The notes beneath the pieces are model-generated. The model saw only the letters and a program-made list of their open reading frames with translations, did not search any database and had not been told where the DNA came from. The position numbers were made by a program, and so were the translations under genes. From an uncultured Rhodoblastus sp. (GTDB taxonomy: Bacteria; Pseudomonadota; Alphaproteobacteria; Rhizobiales; Beijerinckiaceae), in NCBI RefSeq assembly GCF_903903185.1, contig NZ_CAIUXT010000061.1, forward strand, positions 1 through 64,000: a stretch of DNA of 64,000 nt, read 5' to 3'. Of the stretch, positions 1 to 8,764 are shown piece by piece; within the stretch, counting starts at the first letter, position 1; each line of letters opens with the position of its first letter.

Positions 1-967
1 AGGCTTGCGCGGATTTGCGGCCCTCGTCGCGCAGCATGGTCAAAAACGCCCATTCGGTGATCATCTTGGACGAGGCGCCGAGCGTGTTCATGACATCGTT
101 GCCGACGCGATGGAGGCGCAATCTGGCCCATTCGGCGCCTTCGCTGTCGCCGGCGTCCACCACCTTGCGCAGCATGGCGATCATGCGCAATTCCTTGAGC
201 GCGACGGCGTTGAACGAAATCTCGTTGAGCCGGTTCATGATTTCCGACGAGGTGCGCGGCACTTCGGCGCGCTCGATCGGGTTGATCGGGATCAGGATCA
301 TGTCGTCGGCCTTGCAGTAGCGCACCAGCGGCGTCAGCGTCGGATTGCCGGAATAGCCGCCGTCCCAATAATGGTCGCCATCGATTTCGACGGCCTGGAA
401 CATGCTCGGCAGGCAGGCCGAGGCGAGCAGGACTTCGGGCGTGATGGCGTCGTTGCGAAACACCCGGCCCCGGCCGGTATGGACATTGGTGGCGGTGATG
501 AAAACCTGGATCGGCGACTGGGGGATCAGATCGAAATCGATGAACTTGGCGAGAATGTCGAGCAGCGGATTGCCGCCGGGCAGGCTCAAAGTATAGGGCG
601 AGACCACCCGCGACATCAGGTCGGCCATGATATAGCCGGGCGAATTATCCATCGTCCAGCGGCCGAGCAGAATATCGAGCGGCCCGCGCTGCAACGGGCT
701 GAACCGCGCCGCGTCGGAGACGCCGCGCCAGAAATCCTCCAAAGCGACGCGCGCGCCCGGCGCCCCGCCCTTGGCGAAGCCGGCGGCGAGAACCGCCGTG
801 TTCATCGCGCCCGCCGAAGTGCCGGACACGCCGTCGATCTCGAACCACGGCTCTTCGAGAAACCGGTCGAGCACGCCCCAGGTGAAGGCCCCGTGCGAAC
901 CGCCCCCCTGCAAGGCAAGATCGACCAGGATTTTGTCGCGCGAGAAGGTCTTGGCGGCTTGTTCCAT
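1..967 (-). CDS. Patatin-like phospholipase, 3' end outside window
   Basis: Patatin-family serine hydrolase, expected to release fatty acids from lipids by a Ser-Asp dyad. From the ATG at 965-967, 322 codons are visible and the C-terminus lies beyond base 1. The N-terminus carries the glycine-rich oxyanion motif GGGSHGAF, then the nucleophile elbow GTSAG; the DGG motif with the catalytic Asp lies about 200 residues in. No signal peptide is seen, so it is probably cytoplasmic or peripheral. It is transcribed with the same polarity as the next three genes but is separated from them by about 180 bases. Substrate cannot be told from sequence. Confidence 0.9.
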   Translation of the reverse strand, partial: MEQAAKTFSRDKILVDLALQGGGSHGAFTWGVLDRFLEEPWFEIDGVSGTSAGAMNTAVLAAGFAKGGAPGARVALEDFWRGVSDAARFSPLQRGPLDILLGRWTMDNSPGYIMADLMSRVVSPYTLSLPGGNPLLDILAKFIDFDLIPQSPIQVFITATNVHTGRGRVFRNDAITPEVLLASACLPSMFQAVEIDGDHYWDGGYSGNPTLTPLVRYCKADDMILIPINPIERAEVPRTSSEIMNRLNEISFNAVALKELRMIAMLRKVVDAGDSEGAEWARLRLHRVGNDVMNTLGASSKMITEWAFLTMLRDEGRKSAQA

Positions 968-1148
968 GTTTATTCGGCCTTTGGGAAATCGATGCGGGGT
1001 CTGCTCAAGGAAGCGCCATCATAAGTCGCCTTGGGCGCGGCGGCACCTGTTTTTTGCTGCGATGCGAAAATCCGGACGTTGTGGACGAGGGTCCAGCCTT
1101 GGCAGGGCTACGTGACAAAGGCGCGAAACCGCCCGCCGCGGGACCTGC

Positions 1149-2210
1149 TCACGCTGGCGGCCCTTTCGCCCCGTCGTCAGGCGCCTGTCCCGACAACAAG
1201 GTGGCGATCCAGCGGCTTGCGGGAAATTCGGCGCAAATCGTCAGCCCGGCGATGGCGATCGGCACGCCGATCAGGGTTCCGGGCAGGCCCCACAGGAAAC
1301 TCCAGAAAAACACCGAGAACACCACGAAAAACGGCGAGATCGTCAGGGTCTTGGCGGTGAACAGCGGCTCCAGATAGCTGCCGATCAGGAATTGCACGAC
1401 GGTCAGCGCCGCCATCACGAGCGCCGCCATCTCCCACGATCCGGTTTGCGCGAAGGCGAACAGGGTCGGCAGCGCGGTGGCGATCAGCGGCCCGAGGAAG
1501 GGAATATAATTGAGCGCGAAAGTCATGACGCCCCAGGCGGTGGCCAGTTCGAGGCCCACAGTCAGGGCGAACAGCCAGACAATGATTCCTGTCAGAAGGC
1601 TGGCGAGGGTGCGGACCAGCATGAAGCGGCGGATTTTCTTCGCCGTCTTGACGCCGGCGGCGATCAGCCTTTGGCCATTCGGTCCGTTTCCGTCGGGACC
1701 CTCGCCGATGGCTTGCAAATTTTTGGCGAAGGCGCCGCCTTCGAGCAGCCCCATCGCCAAAAAAATCAGGATCAGCAGCGAAAAGCCGATCAAGCCGTTG
1801 AGCCGCAAGGCGATCTGCTGGAACAGGCGCAGCAGCCAGACCACATTGAACCGTTCCGCGACGATGGAGGCGATGAAAATGTCATGCTGCTCCAGCCATA
1901 GCGCCGAGGACGCGTAAAGCGTCTGCAACCGGTCGAAATTTGCCGTGACCCATTGCGCGATATGGCCGCCGCCCCAGGCGACCACCGACGACAGGGTGAC
2001 GATGACCACCAGCGTCACCCCCACGGTGGCGACCAGCGCCAGCCCCTTCGGCAACAGCTTCTCCAACGCCTTCTGAAAGGGCCAGACAATCGCCATGGCG
2101 AACAGCGAAAAAGCGACGGGCACGAACACCGCCGAAGCGAAATAAAGCGCGGCTATGGCGATCGCGGCGAGGAGCGCCGCCGCCGCCGCGCGGATGAGGC
2201 CGTTTTCCAT
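1149..2210 (-). CDS. AI-2E family transporter (PerM-type permease)
   Basis: Integral inner-membrane protein of 353 residues, normal for the AI-2E/PerM family. Hydrophobic segments are spread along the whole chain, with paired helices at residues 5-60, a long soluble stretch, then about five helices from residue 140 on. The family signature is visible as FALNYIPFLGPLIA near residue 235. Family members export varied small solutes or ions, and some act as Na+/H+ antiporters; the historical name does not prove autoinducer transport. The start has a good ribosome binding site (GGGAGAG). The polarity matches the hydrolase upstream, but 39 bases separate them. Confidence 0.9.
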   Translation of the reverse strand: MENGLIRAAAAALLAAIAIAALYFASAVFVPVAFSLFAMAIVWPFQKALEKLLPKGLALVATVGVTLVVIVTLSSVVAWGGGHIAQWVTANFDRLQTLYASSALWLEQHDIFIASIVAERFNVVWLLRLFQQIALRLNGLIGFSLLILIFLAMGLLEGGAFAKNLQAIGEGPDGNGPNGQRLIAAGVKTAKKIRRFMLVRTLASLLTGIIVWLFALTVGLELATAWGVMTFALNYIPFLGPLIATALPTLFAFAQTGSWEMAALVMAALTVVQFLIGSYLEPLFTAKTLTISPFFVVFSVFFWSFLWGLPGTLIGVPIAIAGLTICAEFPASRWIATLLSGQAPDDGAKGPPA

Positions 2211-2249
2211 TGCTCTCTCCCGAAATTTTTTTGCCGGGCGACCTTGGCC

Positions 2250-3734
2250 TCAGGGCGTCGCCTTGACGGGCTTGTCGCGACCCTGCCCCAGCATGGTCTG
2301 TTCGATTCGCTCAAGCATGAAGGGATAGAAAGGATTCGACGACATGCGCAACAGCGAATCGAGACTGACGATCAGCGTTCCCCGCTCGCCCCGGGGCGAA
2401 AGCGCGCCGAGATGGACGCCGAAATCCTCCGTCGGGTCGGGCTCCAATCCATAAAGCGAATCGCTGAGCGGAAACGGCAGCGCGACATGCGACAGCGAAA
2501 ACACGCCGGTCGGAAACGCCAGCCCAAGCGCGCGCGATTGCTCCTCGACGGCGCCGGCGGGCGTCGTGCGTTCGGCGGCCTCGCTGCTGTCGGGCGACAG
2601 GTTGGCGATCACCGTCGTCGCGAACAGGCGCGGCGGCGGCGGCAGCAGCCGTTCCGGCGTGATGTTGGGGGCGATGCGCAGCATCGGTCCGAATTTGGCG
2701 CTGCGGTTGAGGTCGAACAGCACGAGTTCGCTGCCGTTGGCCGGAAGCCGCGCATAAAGCCCGGTGACGATGGTGCGGGTCGAGACGGTGAAGTCGATCA
2801 CCGACTGAAAGGTCAAGATCGGCGCGAGGCTGTCGAGACGCTTCTCGTCGGCGAGCCGCGCGATCTGGTCTTGCAGCGCCTGGGTCACCTGCCAGGACTG
2901 GCGTGCGCCATTCACCGGAAAGGAATTATATTTGAACGGATTGAATTCCGGCACGATGCCCAGCCACGCCGCCTTGGCGAAGGCCGGGAAGAAGGCCGGC
3001 CAGCCGGCGATGCCGGCAAAGCGGGCAAAGCTCGTGATGCCGACCATCGGAGAAATCAGCACGAGACGGTCCGGCCGCGCCAGCTTCGGGTCCTCGATGG
3101 CGTCGAGCGCATATTTCAGCGCCAGCGCCCCGCCATTGGAAAAGCCGACGATGTGCAGCGGCGCGGAAGGGCCGGCCTGCCGCAACGCTTCGCGCACCGC
3201 AAGACGGGTCGCCGCCATCCAGTCCGGCCACGCCACCTCGGTCAGGGCTGCGGGAACCAGCCCATGCGCCGGCAGCCGGATCGCGACGACGACGTAGCCA
3301 TGGTCGCGATAGGACCGCGCGATATGGCGCAGACTATAGGGCGAATCGGTCAGTCCGTGCAGCAGCACGACGGCGCCGACCGGCGCGCCGTCCGGCGCCA
3401 GGGTATAGGAGCGGTTCCAGTCCCGCGCGAAACTCCCCGGATAGACCGGGCTGCCCGCGTAATAGCGATTGGATGGAACCTGCTCGTCGGGACTGAGCTT
3501 TTCGGTGACCTCCGCGCGCATCCGGGCGAAGGCCTGATCCTCCGCCGCGAGATAGGCCGTCCAGTCGGCCCGGTCGAGGGCCTCGGCCTTGAGTTCGTGC
3601 GGCGCATGGGTATGCCAGGGCGCCAGCGGCGGCCCGCGCTGCGAATCGAAGGTCCGGACCCCGATGACCCCGAGCAGCAGCGCCGCGAGCAGAAAGACGC
3701 CGCGCTTCGCCCATTTGACCAGTTGAAAACCCAA
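2250..3734 (-). CDS. Membrane-anchored alpha/beta hydrolase
   Basis: A 494-residue serine hydrolase. A single hydrophobic segment at residues 10-27 looks like an uncleaved N-terminal anchor that would place the enzyme in the periplasm. The oxyanion motif HGLTDSPYS and the nucleophile elbow GFSNGG (about residue 210) are clear, and a late HVALPF is a good candidate for the catalytic His. About 90 residues precede the hydrolase fold and have no recognised domain. The start is a TTG preceded by AGGA at suitable distance. Function is probably carboxylesterase or lipase-like; substrate unknown. Confidence 0.82.
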   Translation of the reverse strand: MGFQLVKWAKRGVFLLAALLLGVIGVRTFDSQRGPPLAPWHTHAPHELKAEALDRADWTAYLAAEDQAFARMRAEVTEKLSPDEQVPSNRYYAGSPVYPGSFARDWNRSYTLAPDGAPVGAVVLLHGLTDSPYSLRHIARSYRDHGYVVVAIRLPAHGLVPAALTEVAWPDWMAATRLAVREALRQAGPSAPLHIVGFSNGGALALKYALDAIEDPKLARPDRLVLISPMVGITSFARFAGIAGWPAFFPAFAKAAWLGIVPEFNPFKYNSFPVNGARQSWQVTQALQDQIARLADEKRLDSLAPILTFQSVIDFTVSTRTIVTGLYARLPANGSELVLFDLNRSAKFGPMLRIAPNITPERLLPPPPRLFATTVIANLSPDSSEAAERTTPAGAVEEQSRALGLAFPTGVFSLSHVALPFPLSDSLYGLEPDPTEDFGVHLGALSPRGERGTLIVSLDSLLRMSSNPFYPFMLERIEQTMLGQGRDKPVKATP

Positions 3735-3843
3735 CGCCTGTTCCTTTTTGGTCGAGGGGGAGCATCGGCCCCTTTTTCCGCTCGCGCGGCGCCCCGGGAA
3801 TCCCGCGACCCTTTATGATAGGGCAAAACGGTCGCGCGGTCTT

Positions 3844-5508
3844 TCAGACCGGGGGAATTTCAATATGGCCGAGAAGGTGGGCCGCGCCACGCCAGGCGTG
3901 GCGCGCCAAAGCTTCGAGATGGCGGAAGGTTTCGATCCGCGCCATGGCCTGGTCGGCGTCGATTTCGCCGGTCGCCACCTTGGCGAGGGTCGGGCCGCGA
4001 TGCGCGCGCCGGAGTTGGGCGAGCGTTCGGGCGTCTTGTTCGAGTCCGGCGAGCGCCAAACCCGCGCCGGGCGTTTCAAGCCGGTCGATCGGCGCCGCCG
4101 CGGCGCTGAGCGCTTTTTCCCCCGCAATGTCGGCAACGGCGGCGGCGGCGGAGCGCATGGCCTGCGCGCAAAGCGTCGCCGCACGCGCCTCGTCGGGGCC
4201 ATGTTGGGCCGGCTGGAATTCTGGCGCCTCGCCGGCGATTTCGGCGAGCCGGGAGACATGGTCGAGCGCATGCAAAGTGCTGGTCAGGCGGAACTCCTCG
4301 CTCTCCGAATCGGGACGTCCGCCGATCTCCGACAGGAAATGGCGCGTCCTGCGCAAGCCGCCGACAGGCTCGATAAGCGAGGCCGCCGCGCCGGCTTTTT
4401 CGTCGCCCGAAACCGCCGCGTCGATGGTCCGGCAAATGGCGCGCATCGCCAGCGCGATGGCGCGCCGCGCCGCCTCGACGGCCACCACCGGATTTCCCAG
4501 CGCCGCCGGATCGAGACCGCGCGTCAGCGGCGAAGCGGCGGCGGGCAGCAGGCGTTCGACGAGGCCGGTGAAACGGTTGAGGAACGGCATCAGCGCCGCG
4601 ACGCCGACGACATTATAGGCGGTGTGCCAGGCGGCAAGCAAAGTCACGCCGTCGACGGCGCCCGACGCGCGGACGATCAAGGGCATAACGACCGGAAACA
4701 AGGCCAGCGCGATCAGCGCGGCGACGATCTTGAACAGGATATAGGCGAGCGCCAGCCTTTTGGCGGTCACGCTGGCCCCGATCGCCGCCATGGCGGAACT
4801 GGTCGCGGTGCCGATATTCTGCCCGATAATGAGGGCGCAGCCCTGGTCCAGTCCAATGGCGCCGGCGTAAAAGGCCGAAAGCGTGACGGCGATTGACGCC
4901 GTCGAGGATTGCATCACCGTGGTCATGACCAGCCCGGCGACGACCAGCGAGATCAGGCCGAACCAGCCGGAGAGCCAGCCGACGCCGGGCGCGCCGATCA
5001 CGGCGGGCAGGTCGGAGGGCCGAAGCTGCGCCGCGACGCCGCCCATGCCTTCCTGCAGCGTGCTCAGGCCATAGAGAACGAGGGCGAAACCGGCGAGCGA
5101 GGCGCCGAAGGCGGCGATCCGCCCGCCGCCCATCAACTTCGCGAGCGCGCCGACGAAAATCAGCGGCAGAGCATAGGACGACAGCGAGACGCGCACGCCG
5201 ATCAGCGCCACCAGCCAGCCGGTGCCGGTGGTGCCGACATTGGCGCCGAACACCAGCCCCAGTCCCTGCGGAAAGGTGAGAAGCCCCGCGCTGACGAGAC
5301 CGATGGTGGTCATCGTCGTGGCGCTCGACGATTGCACCAGCAGGGTGACGACGGCGCCCCAGAACATGCCGGAGAGCGGCGTCGCGGCGGCCTTGCCGAG
5401 AACCGTGCGCAGGGACGATCCCGCGAGACCCTTGAGGCCGTCGGTCATGATCGTCATGCCGAGCAGGAAAAGCCCTATTCCGCCCAGAACCAGAATGGCT
5501 GTCGACAT
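3844..5508 (-). CDS. Na/Pi cotransporter family protein with C-terminal PhoU-like domain
   Basis: A 554-residue member of the type II Na/phosphate cotransporter family (NptA/YjbB). The N-terminal 310 residues contain the inverted repeat typical of the family: QSSSATT followed by GANVGTT, and QSSTAS followed by GQNIGTA. These form the ion and phosphate path. The last 200 residues are soluble, helical and PhoU-like. It is probably an inner-membrane phosphate carrier, and in bacteria may serve efflux. It is divergent from the LysR gene at 5664, across 155 bases. Confidence 0.9.
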   Translation of the reverse strand: MSTAILVLGGIGLFLLGMTIMTDGLKGLAGSSLRTVLGKAAATPLSGMFWGAVVTLLVQSSSATTMTTIGLVSAGLLTFPQGLGLVFGANVGTTGTGWLVALIGVRVSLSSYALPLIFVGALAKLMGGGRIAAFGASLAGFALVLYGLSTLQEGMGGVAAQLRPSDLPAVIGAPGVGWLSGWFGLISLVVAGLVMTTVMQSSTASIAVTLSAFYAGAIGLDQGCALIIGQNIGTATSSAMAAIGASVTAKRLALAYILFKIVAALIALALFPVVMPLIVRASGAVDGVTLLAAWHTAYNVVGVAALMPFLNRFTGLVERLLPAAASPLTRGLDPAALGNPVVAVEAARRAIALAMRAICRTIDAAVSGDEKAGAAASLIEPVGGLRRTRHFLSEIGGRPDSESEEFRLTSTLHALDHVSRLAEIAGEAPEFQPAQHGPDEARAATLCAQAMRSAAAAVADIAGEKALSAAAAPIDRLETPGAGLALAGLEQDARTLAQLRRAHRGPTLAKVATGEIDADQAMARIETFRHLEALARHAWRGAAHLLGHIEIPPV

Positions 5509-5663
5509 GCGCGCCCGTCCGCCTCCCCGTTTTTACGCCAGCCTAGCAGAAGGAGACGCCGGACCAAATCGTCGCGCAAAGGCGGCGCGGCCAAAACGGC
5601 GATCCTTGCGTTATCGCGCCAATCGGCGGACAGTCGGGTCAACCCTCCCGGCGCGTTGAGACG

Positions 5664-6602
5664 ATGCTGCGAAAACTCTATTATCTGCTGGCCCTTTCCC
5701 GCGAGCGCCACTTCGGCCGCGCGGCGCAGAAGTGCCACATCTCGCAGCCGACCCTGTCCAACGCCATCCGCCAGCTGGAGCAGGATCTGGGCGCGCCGCT
5801 GGTGGAGCGCGGCCAGCGCTTCGTCGCCCTGACGCCGGAGGGCGAAAGGGTGCTGGAATTCGCGCGGCGGGCGACGGCGGATTTCGAGGCCCTGACCGGG
5901 GCGATCGACCCGCGCGCCGGCGCGCTGACCGGTCGGCTGCGGCTGGCCGCCATTCCCACCGCCTTGCCGACGGTCGCCCCGCTGGTGGCGGCCTTCGCCC
6001 GCCGGCATCCCAATGTGCGGGTCATTCTCACCTCGTCCTCGTCGCAGGCCATCGAACGCGATCTCGACCGGTTCGACCTCGACGCCGGCGTGACCTATCT
6101 CGACAACGAGCCGCTTTCCGGCGTCGCCATGCAGCCGCTCTATTCCGAGCGCTATTACCTGCTCACCCAGCGCGGGCCGGAATGGGAGGGGCGGACCGAG
6201 GCGACCTGGACCGAGGCGGCGGCCCTGCCGCTTTGCCTGCTGACGCCCGACATGCAGAACCGCCATATCGTCGATCAGGCTTTTCGCATGGCCGGCAAGG
6301 AAGTCGCGCCGCAGGTGGAGACCAATTCGATCGTCAATCTCTTCACCATGGCGCGGCAGGGTCCGTGGTCGAGCATCGTGCCGGGACCATTGCTCGCCCT
6401 GCTGCCGCCGGGCGAAGCGCTGATCGCCCTGCCGCTGGTCATGCCCGACCTCGCCTATGTCGTCGGCATCGTCTACGCCGACCGTTCGCCGCCCGCGGCG
6501 GTGGCCAAGGCGCTGGCCCAGGTCGCGGCGCAGGAAAAACTTGGCGAGAAAATCCCCGCCCTGATGCGCGAGGCGCTGGCGCGGCATGGGATCGGCGATT
6601 GA
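5664..6602 (+). CDS. LysR-type regulator, probable regulator of the formate dehydrogenase operon
   Basis: A 312-residue LysR-family protein. The winged-helix domain (residues 1-60) includes the recognition helix region ISQPTLSNAIRQLEQ; an effector domain of two alpha/beta lobes follows. It lies directly upstream of fdsG on the same strand. A perfect T-N11-A dyad (6626-6640) lies between them, which makes it the natural candidate regulator of fdsGBA. The effector is unknown; formate is only a guess. The gene is also divergent from the Na/Pi transporter. No strong ribosome binding site is seen upstream of the chosen ATG. Confidence 0.85.
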   Translation: MLRKLYYLLALSRERHFGRAAQKCHISQPTLSNAIRQLEQDLGAPLVERGQRFVALTPEGERVLEFARRATADFEALTGAIDPRAGALTGRLRLAAIPTALPTVAPLVAAFARRHPNVRVILTSSSSQAIERDLDRFDLDAGVTYLDNEPLSGVAMQPLYSERYYLLTQRGPEWEGRTEATWTEAAALPLCLLTPDMQNRHIVDQAFRMAGKEVAPQVETNSIVNLFTMARQGPWSSIVPGPLLALLPPGEALIALPLVMPDLAYVVGIVYADRSPPAAVAKALAQVAAQEKLGEKIPALMREALARHGIGD

Positions 6603-6625
6603 AGACCTGAGCGCCGGGAAACTTA

Positions 6626-6640
6626 ATAGCTTTTTGCTAT
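6626..6640. promoter_or_regulatory. LysR-type operator candidate upstream of fdsG
   Basis: Perfect inverted repeat ATAGC-N5-GCTAT. It contains the T-N11-A spacing that LysR-family regulators recognise. It lies 110 bases before the fdsG ATG and just after the lysR stop codon. The sequence is AT-rich against a GC-rich background. Binding is inferred, not shown. Confidence 0.5.
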
Positions 6641-6749
6641 CGCAGCATAGATATTTTGAATTTGATCCCTGCCCCGGCTTGCGTCATCAATGGTAAAGGC
6701 CGGGAAACCGGGCGGGTTCCGGAACCAACCGGGACAGGGAGGAAGCTGC

Positions 6750-7208
6750 ATGACAAGCCCCATCGGGGAGGCCGGGCGTGTGCGCGCAATCGTCGGCGCG
6801 CATAGATCTCTGCGCGGCGCGCTGCTGCCGATCTTGCACGATATCCAGCACGAATTCGGCTTCGTCAGCCCGTCGCACGTCCCCCTGCTTGCCGATAGCC
6901 TCAATCTCTCACAGGCCGAAGTGCATGGGGTCCTGAGTTTCTATCACGACTTCCGCAGCCGCCCGCCAGGCCGGCATGTCGTCAAAGTCTGCGTCGCCGA
7001 AGCCTGTCAGGCGCGCGGCTGCGACGATCTCGTCGCCCATATCAAGCGCCGGCTGAAGCTCGATCCGGGTGAGACCGGCGCGGACGGCGCCTTCACGCTG
7101 GAAGCGGTCTATTGCCTAGGCAATTGCGCGCTCGGCCCTTCCGCCGAAATCGACGGCGCGCTGCACGGACGGCTCGACGCGCAAAAATTCGACGAGGTTC
7201 TGGCATGA
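6750..7208 (+). CDS. fdsG: NAD-dependent formate dehydrogenase, gamma subunit
   Basis: A 152-residue NuoE-like subunit that carries one [2Fe-2S] cluster in the electron path from formate to NAD+. The cluster ligands are visible as C81 and C86 (CVAEAC) and C122 and C126 (CLGNC). The start is the ATG at 6750 behind a strong AGGGAGG site; an in-frame ATG at 6690 lacks one. First gene of the fds operon, its stop overlapping the fdsB start as ATGA. The product is cytoplasmic and forms the soluble formate dehydrogenase with FdsA and FdsB. Confidence 0.95.
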   Translation: MTSPIGEAGRVRAIVGAHRSLRGALLPILHDIQHEFGFVSPSHVPLLADSLNLSQAEVHGVLSFYHDFRSRPPGRHVVKVCVAEACQARGCDDLVAHIKRRLKLDPGETGADGAFTLEAVYCLGNCALGPSAEIDGALHGRLDAQKFDEVLA

Positions 7209-8764
7209 GCGGCGTGCGCGTCTATGTGCCCTGCGATGCGGCGGCGCTCTCGGTCGGCGCCGACGCGGTCGCCGCCGCGATTGTCGAAGAGGCGAAGCGC
7301 CGCGACGTCGCGGTCAAGATCATCCGCAACGGCTCGCGCGGTTTGTTGTGGCTGGAGCCGCTGGTCGAGGTCGAGACGCCCAAGGGGCGCGTCGCCTATG
7401 GGCCGGCGTCGGCGCGCGACGTGCCCGGCCTGTTCGAGGCGGACTTTCTGCAAGGCGGCGCGCATCGGCTTGGCCATGGCCCGACCGAGGAGATTCCTTA
7501 TCTCGCCGGCCAGAAGCGGCTGACTTTTGCGCGCGTCGGCGTCATCGACCCGCTCTCGCCCGAGGAATATTGCGCCTATGGCGGCCATGACGGCCTCGTG
7601 CGCGCGGTTAAACTGTCGCCGGAGGAAATCGTCGCCGAAGTCACGCAATCGGGCCTGCGCGGGCGCGGCGGCGCGGGCTTTCCCACCGGGATCAAATGGA
7701 AGACCGTGCTCGAATCGCCGGAACAGGAAAAATTCATCTGCTGCAACGCCGACGAGGGCGACAGCGGCACCTTCGCCGACCGCATGGTGATGGAAGGCGA
7801 CCCCTTCCTTTTGATCGAGGGCATGACCATCGCCGGCATGGCGGTCGGCGCCCGCCACGGCTTCATCTACATCCGCTCCGAATATCCCCACGCCATCGCC
7901 ACGATGCGCGATGCGGTTTCGCGCGCCTATGCGCTCGGTTGGCTCGGCGGCGACATTTTAGGCTCTGCCCGCGCCTTCGATCTCGAAGTGCGCGTCGGCG
8001 CCGGCGCCTATGTCTGCGGCGAGGAAACCGCGATGCTGGAAAGCCTGGAGGGCAAGCGCGGCGTGGTGCGCGCCAAGCCGCCGCTGCCGGCGCTGGAGGG
8101 CCTGTTCGGCCGGCCGACCGTCATCAATAATGTGCTGACGCTGACGTCGGTTCCGATCGTGCTGGCCAAGGGCGCCAGCTTTTACCGCGATTTCGGCGCG
8201 GGAAAATCCCATGGCACCCAGCCCTTCCAGCTCGCCGGAAATATTGCGCGCGGCGGTTTGGTCGAACTCGCCTTCGGCGTCTCGCTTGATACTCTGGTCA
8301 ATGAGTTCGGCGGCGGAACGGCCTCGGGGCGGCCCTTGCGCGCGGTGCAGGTCGGCGGGCCGCTCGGCGCCTATGTGCCGGCCGAACAATTGTCGCTCGC
8401 CGCCGATTACGAGAGCATGGCCGAGGCCGGGGCCATGCTCGGCCATGGCGGCCTCGTGGTTTTCGACGACCGCGTGGACATGGCGAAAATGGCGCGTTTC
8501 GCGATGGATTTCTGCGCGGTGGAATCCTGCGGCAAATGCACGCCCTGCCGCATCGGTTCCGTGCGCGGCCGCGAGGCGCTGGACAGGATCGTCGCCGGCG
8601 AAAGGGTCGAGGCCAATCTCGCCTTGCTCGACGATCTCTGCACGCTGATGACCGACGGCTCGCTCTGCGCGCTCGGCGGCCTCACGCCTTTGCCGGTGCG
8701 CAGCGCGACAAAATATTTCCGCGAGGATTTCGTCCCCGCGCCCGCCTTCGAGAGAGCCTCATGA
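7205..8764 (+). CDS. fdsB: NAD-dependent formate dehydrogenase, beta subunit (FMN, NAD+ site)
   Basis: A 519-residue NuoF-like subunit. The N-terminal 110 residues are a thioredoxin-like NuoE-type domain without the cluster cysteines, as in other FdsB proteins. The FMN/NAD(H) domain follows, with RGRGGAGFPTG and the CNADEGDSGTF flavin motif. Near residues 442-448 CGKCTPC plus a later Cys bind a [4Fe-4S] cluster. It passes electrons from FdsA to NAD+. The start overlaps the fdsG stop and the end overlaps the fdsA start (ATGA both times), so the genes are translationally coupled. Confidence 0.95.
   Translation: MSGVRVYVPCDAAALSVGADAVAAAIVEEAKRRDVAVKIIRNGSRGLLWLEPLVEVETPKGRVAYGPASARDVPGLFEADFLQGGAHRLGHGPTEEIPYLAGQKRLTFARVGVIDPLSPEEYCAYGGHDGLVRAVKLSPEEIVAEVTQSGLRGRGGAGFPTGIKWKTVLESPEQEKFICCNADEGDSGTFADRMVMEGDPFLLIEGMTIAGMAVGARHGFIYIRSEYPHAIATMRDAVSRAYALGWLGGDILGSARAFDLEVRVGAGAYVCGEETAMLESLEGKRGVVRAKPPLPALEGLFGRPTVINNVLTLTSVPIVLAKGASFYRDFGAGKSHGTQPFQLAGNIARGGLVELAFGVSLDTLVNEFGGGTASGRPLRAVQVGGPLGAYVPAEQLSLAADYESMAEAGAMLGHGGLVVFDDRVDMAKMARFAMDFCAVESCGKCTPCRIGSVRGREALDRIVAGERVEANLALLDDLCTLMTDGSLCALGGLTPLPVRSATKYFREDFVPAPAFERAS

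Noticed and set aside
1953-3818. A 621-codon plus-strand open frame opposite the alpha/beta hydrolase
   Set aside because: The product is arginine-rich and motif-free; the opposite strand encodes a recognisable hydrolase.
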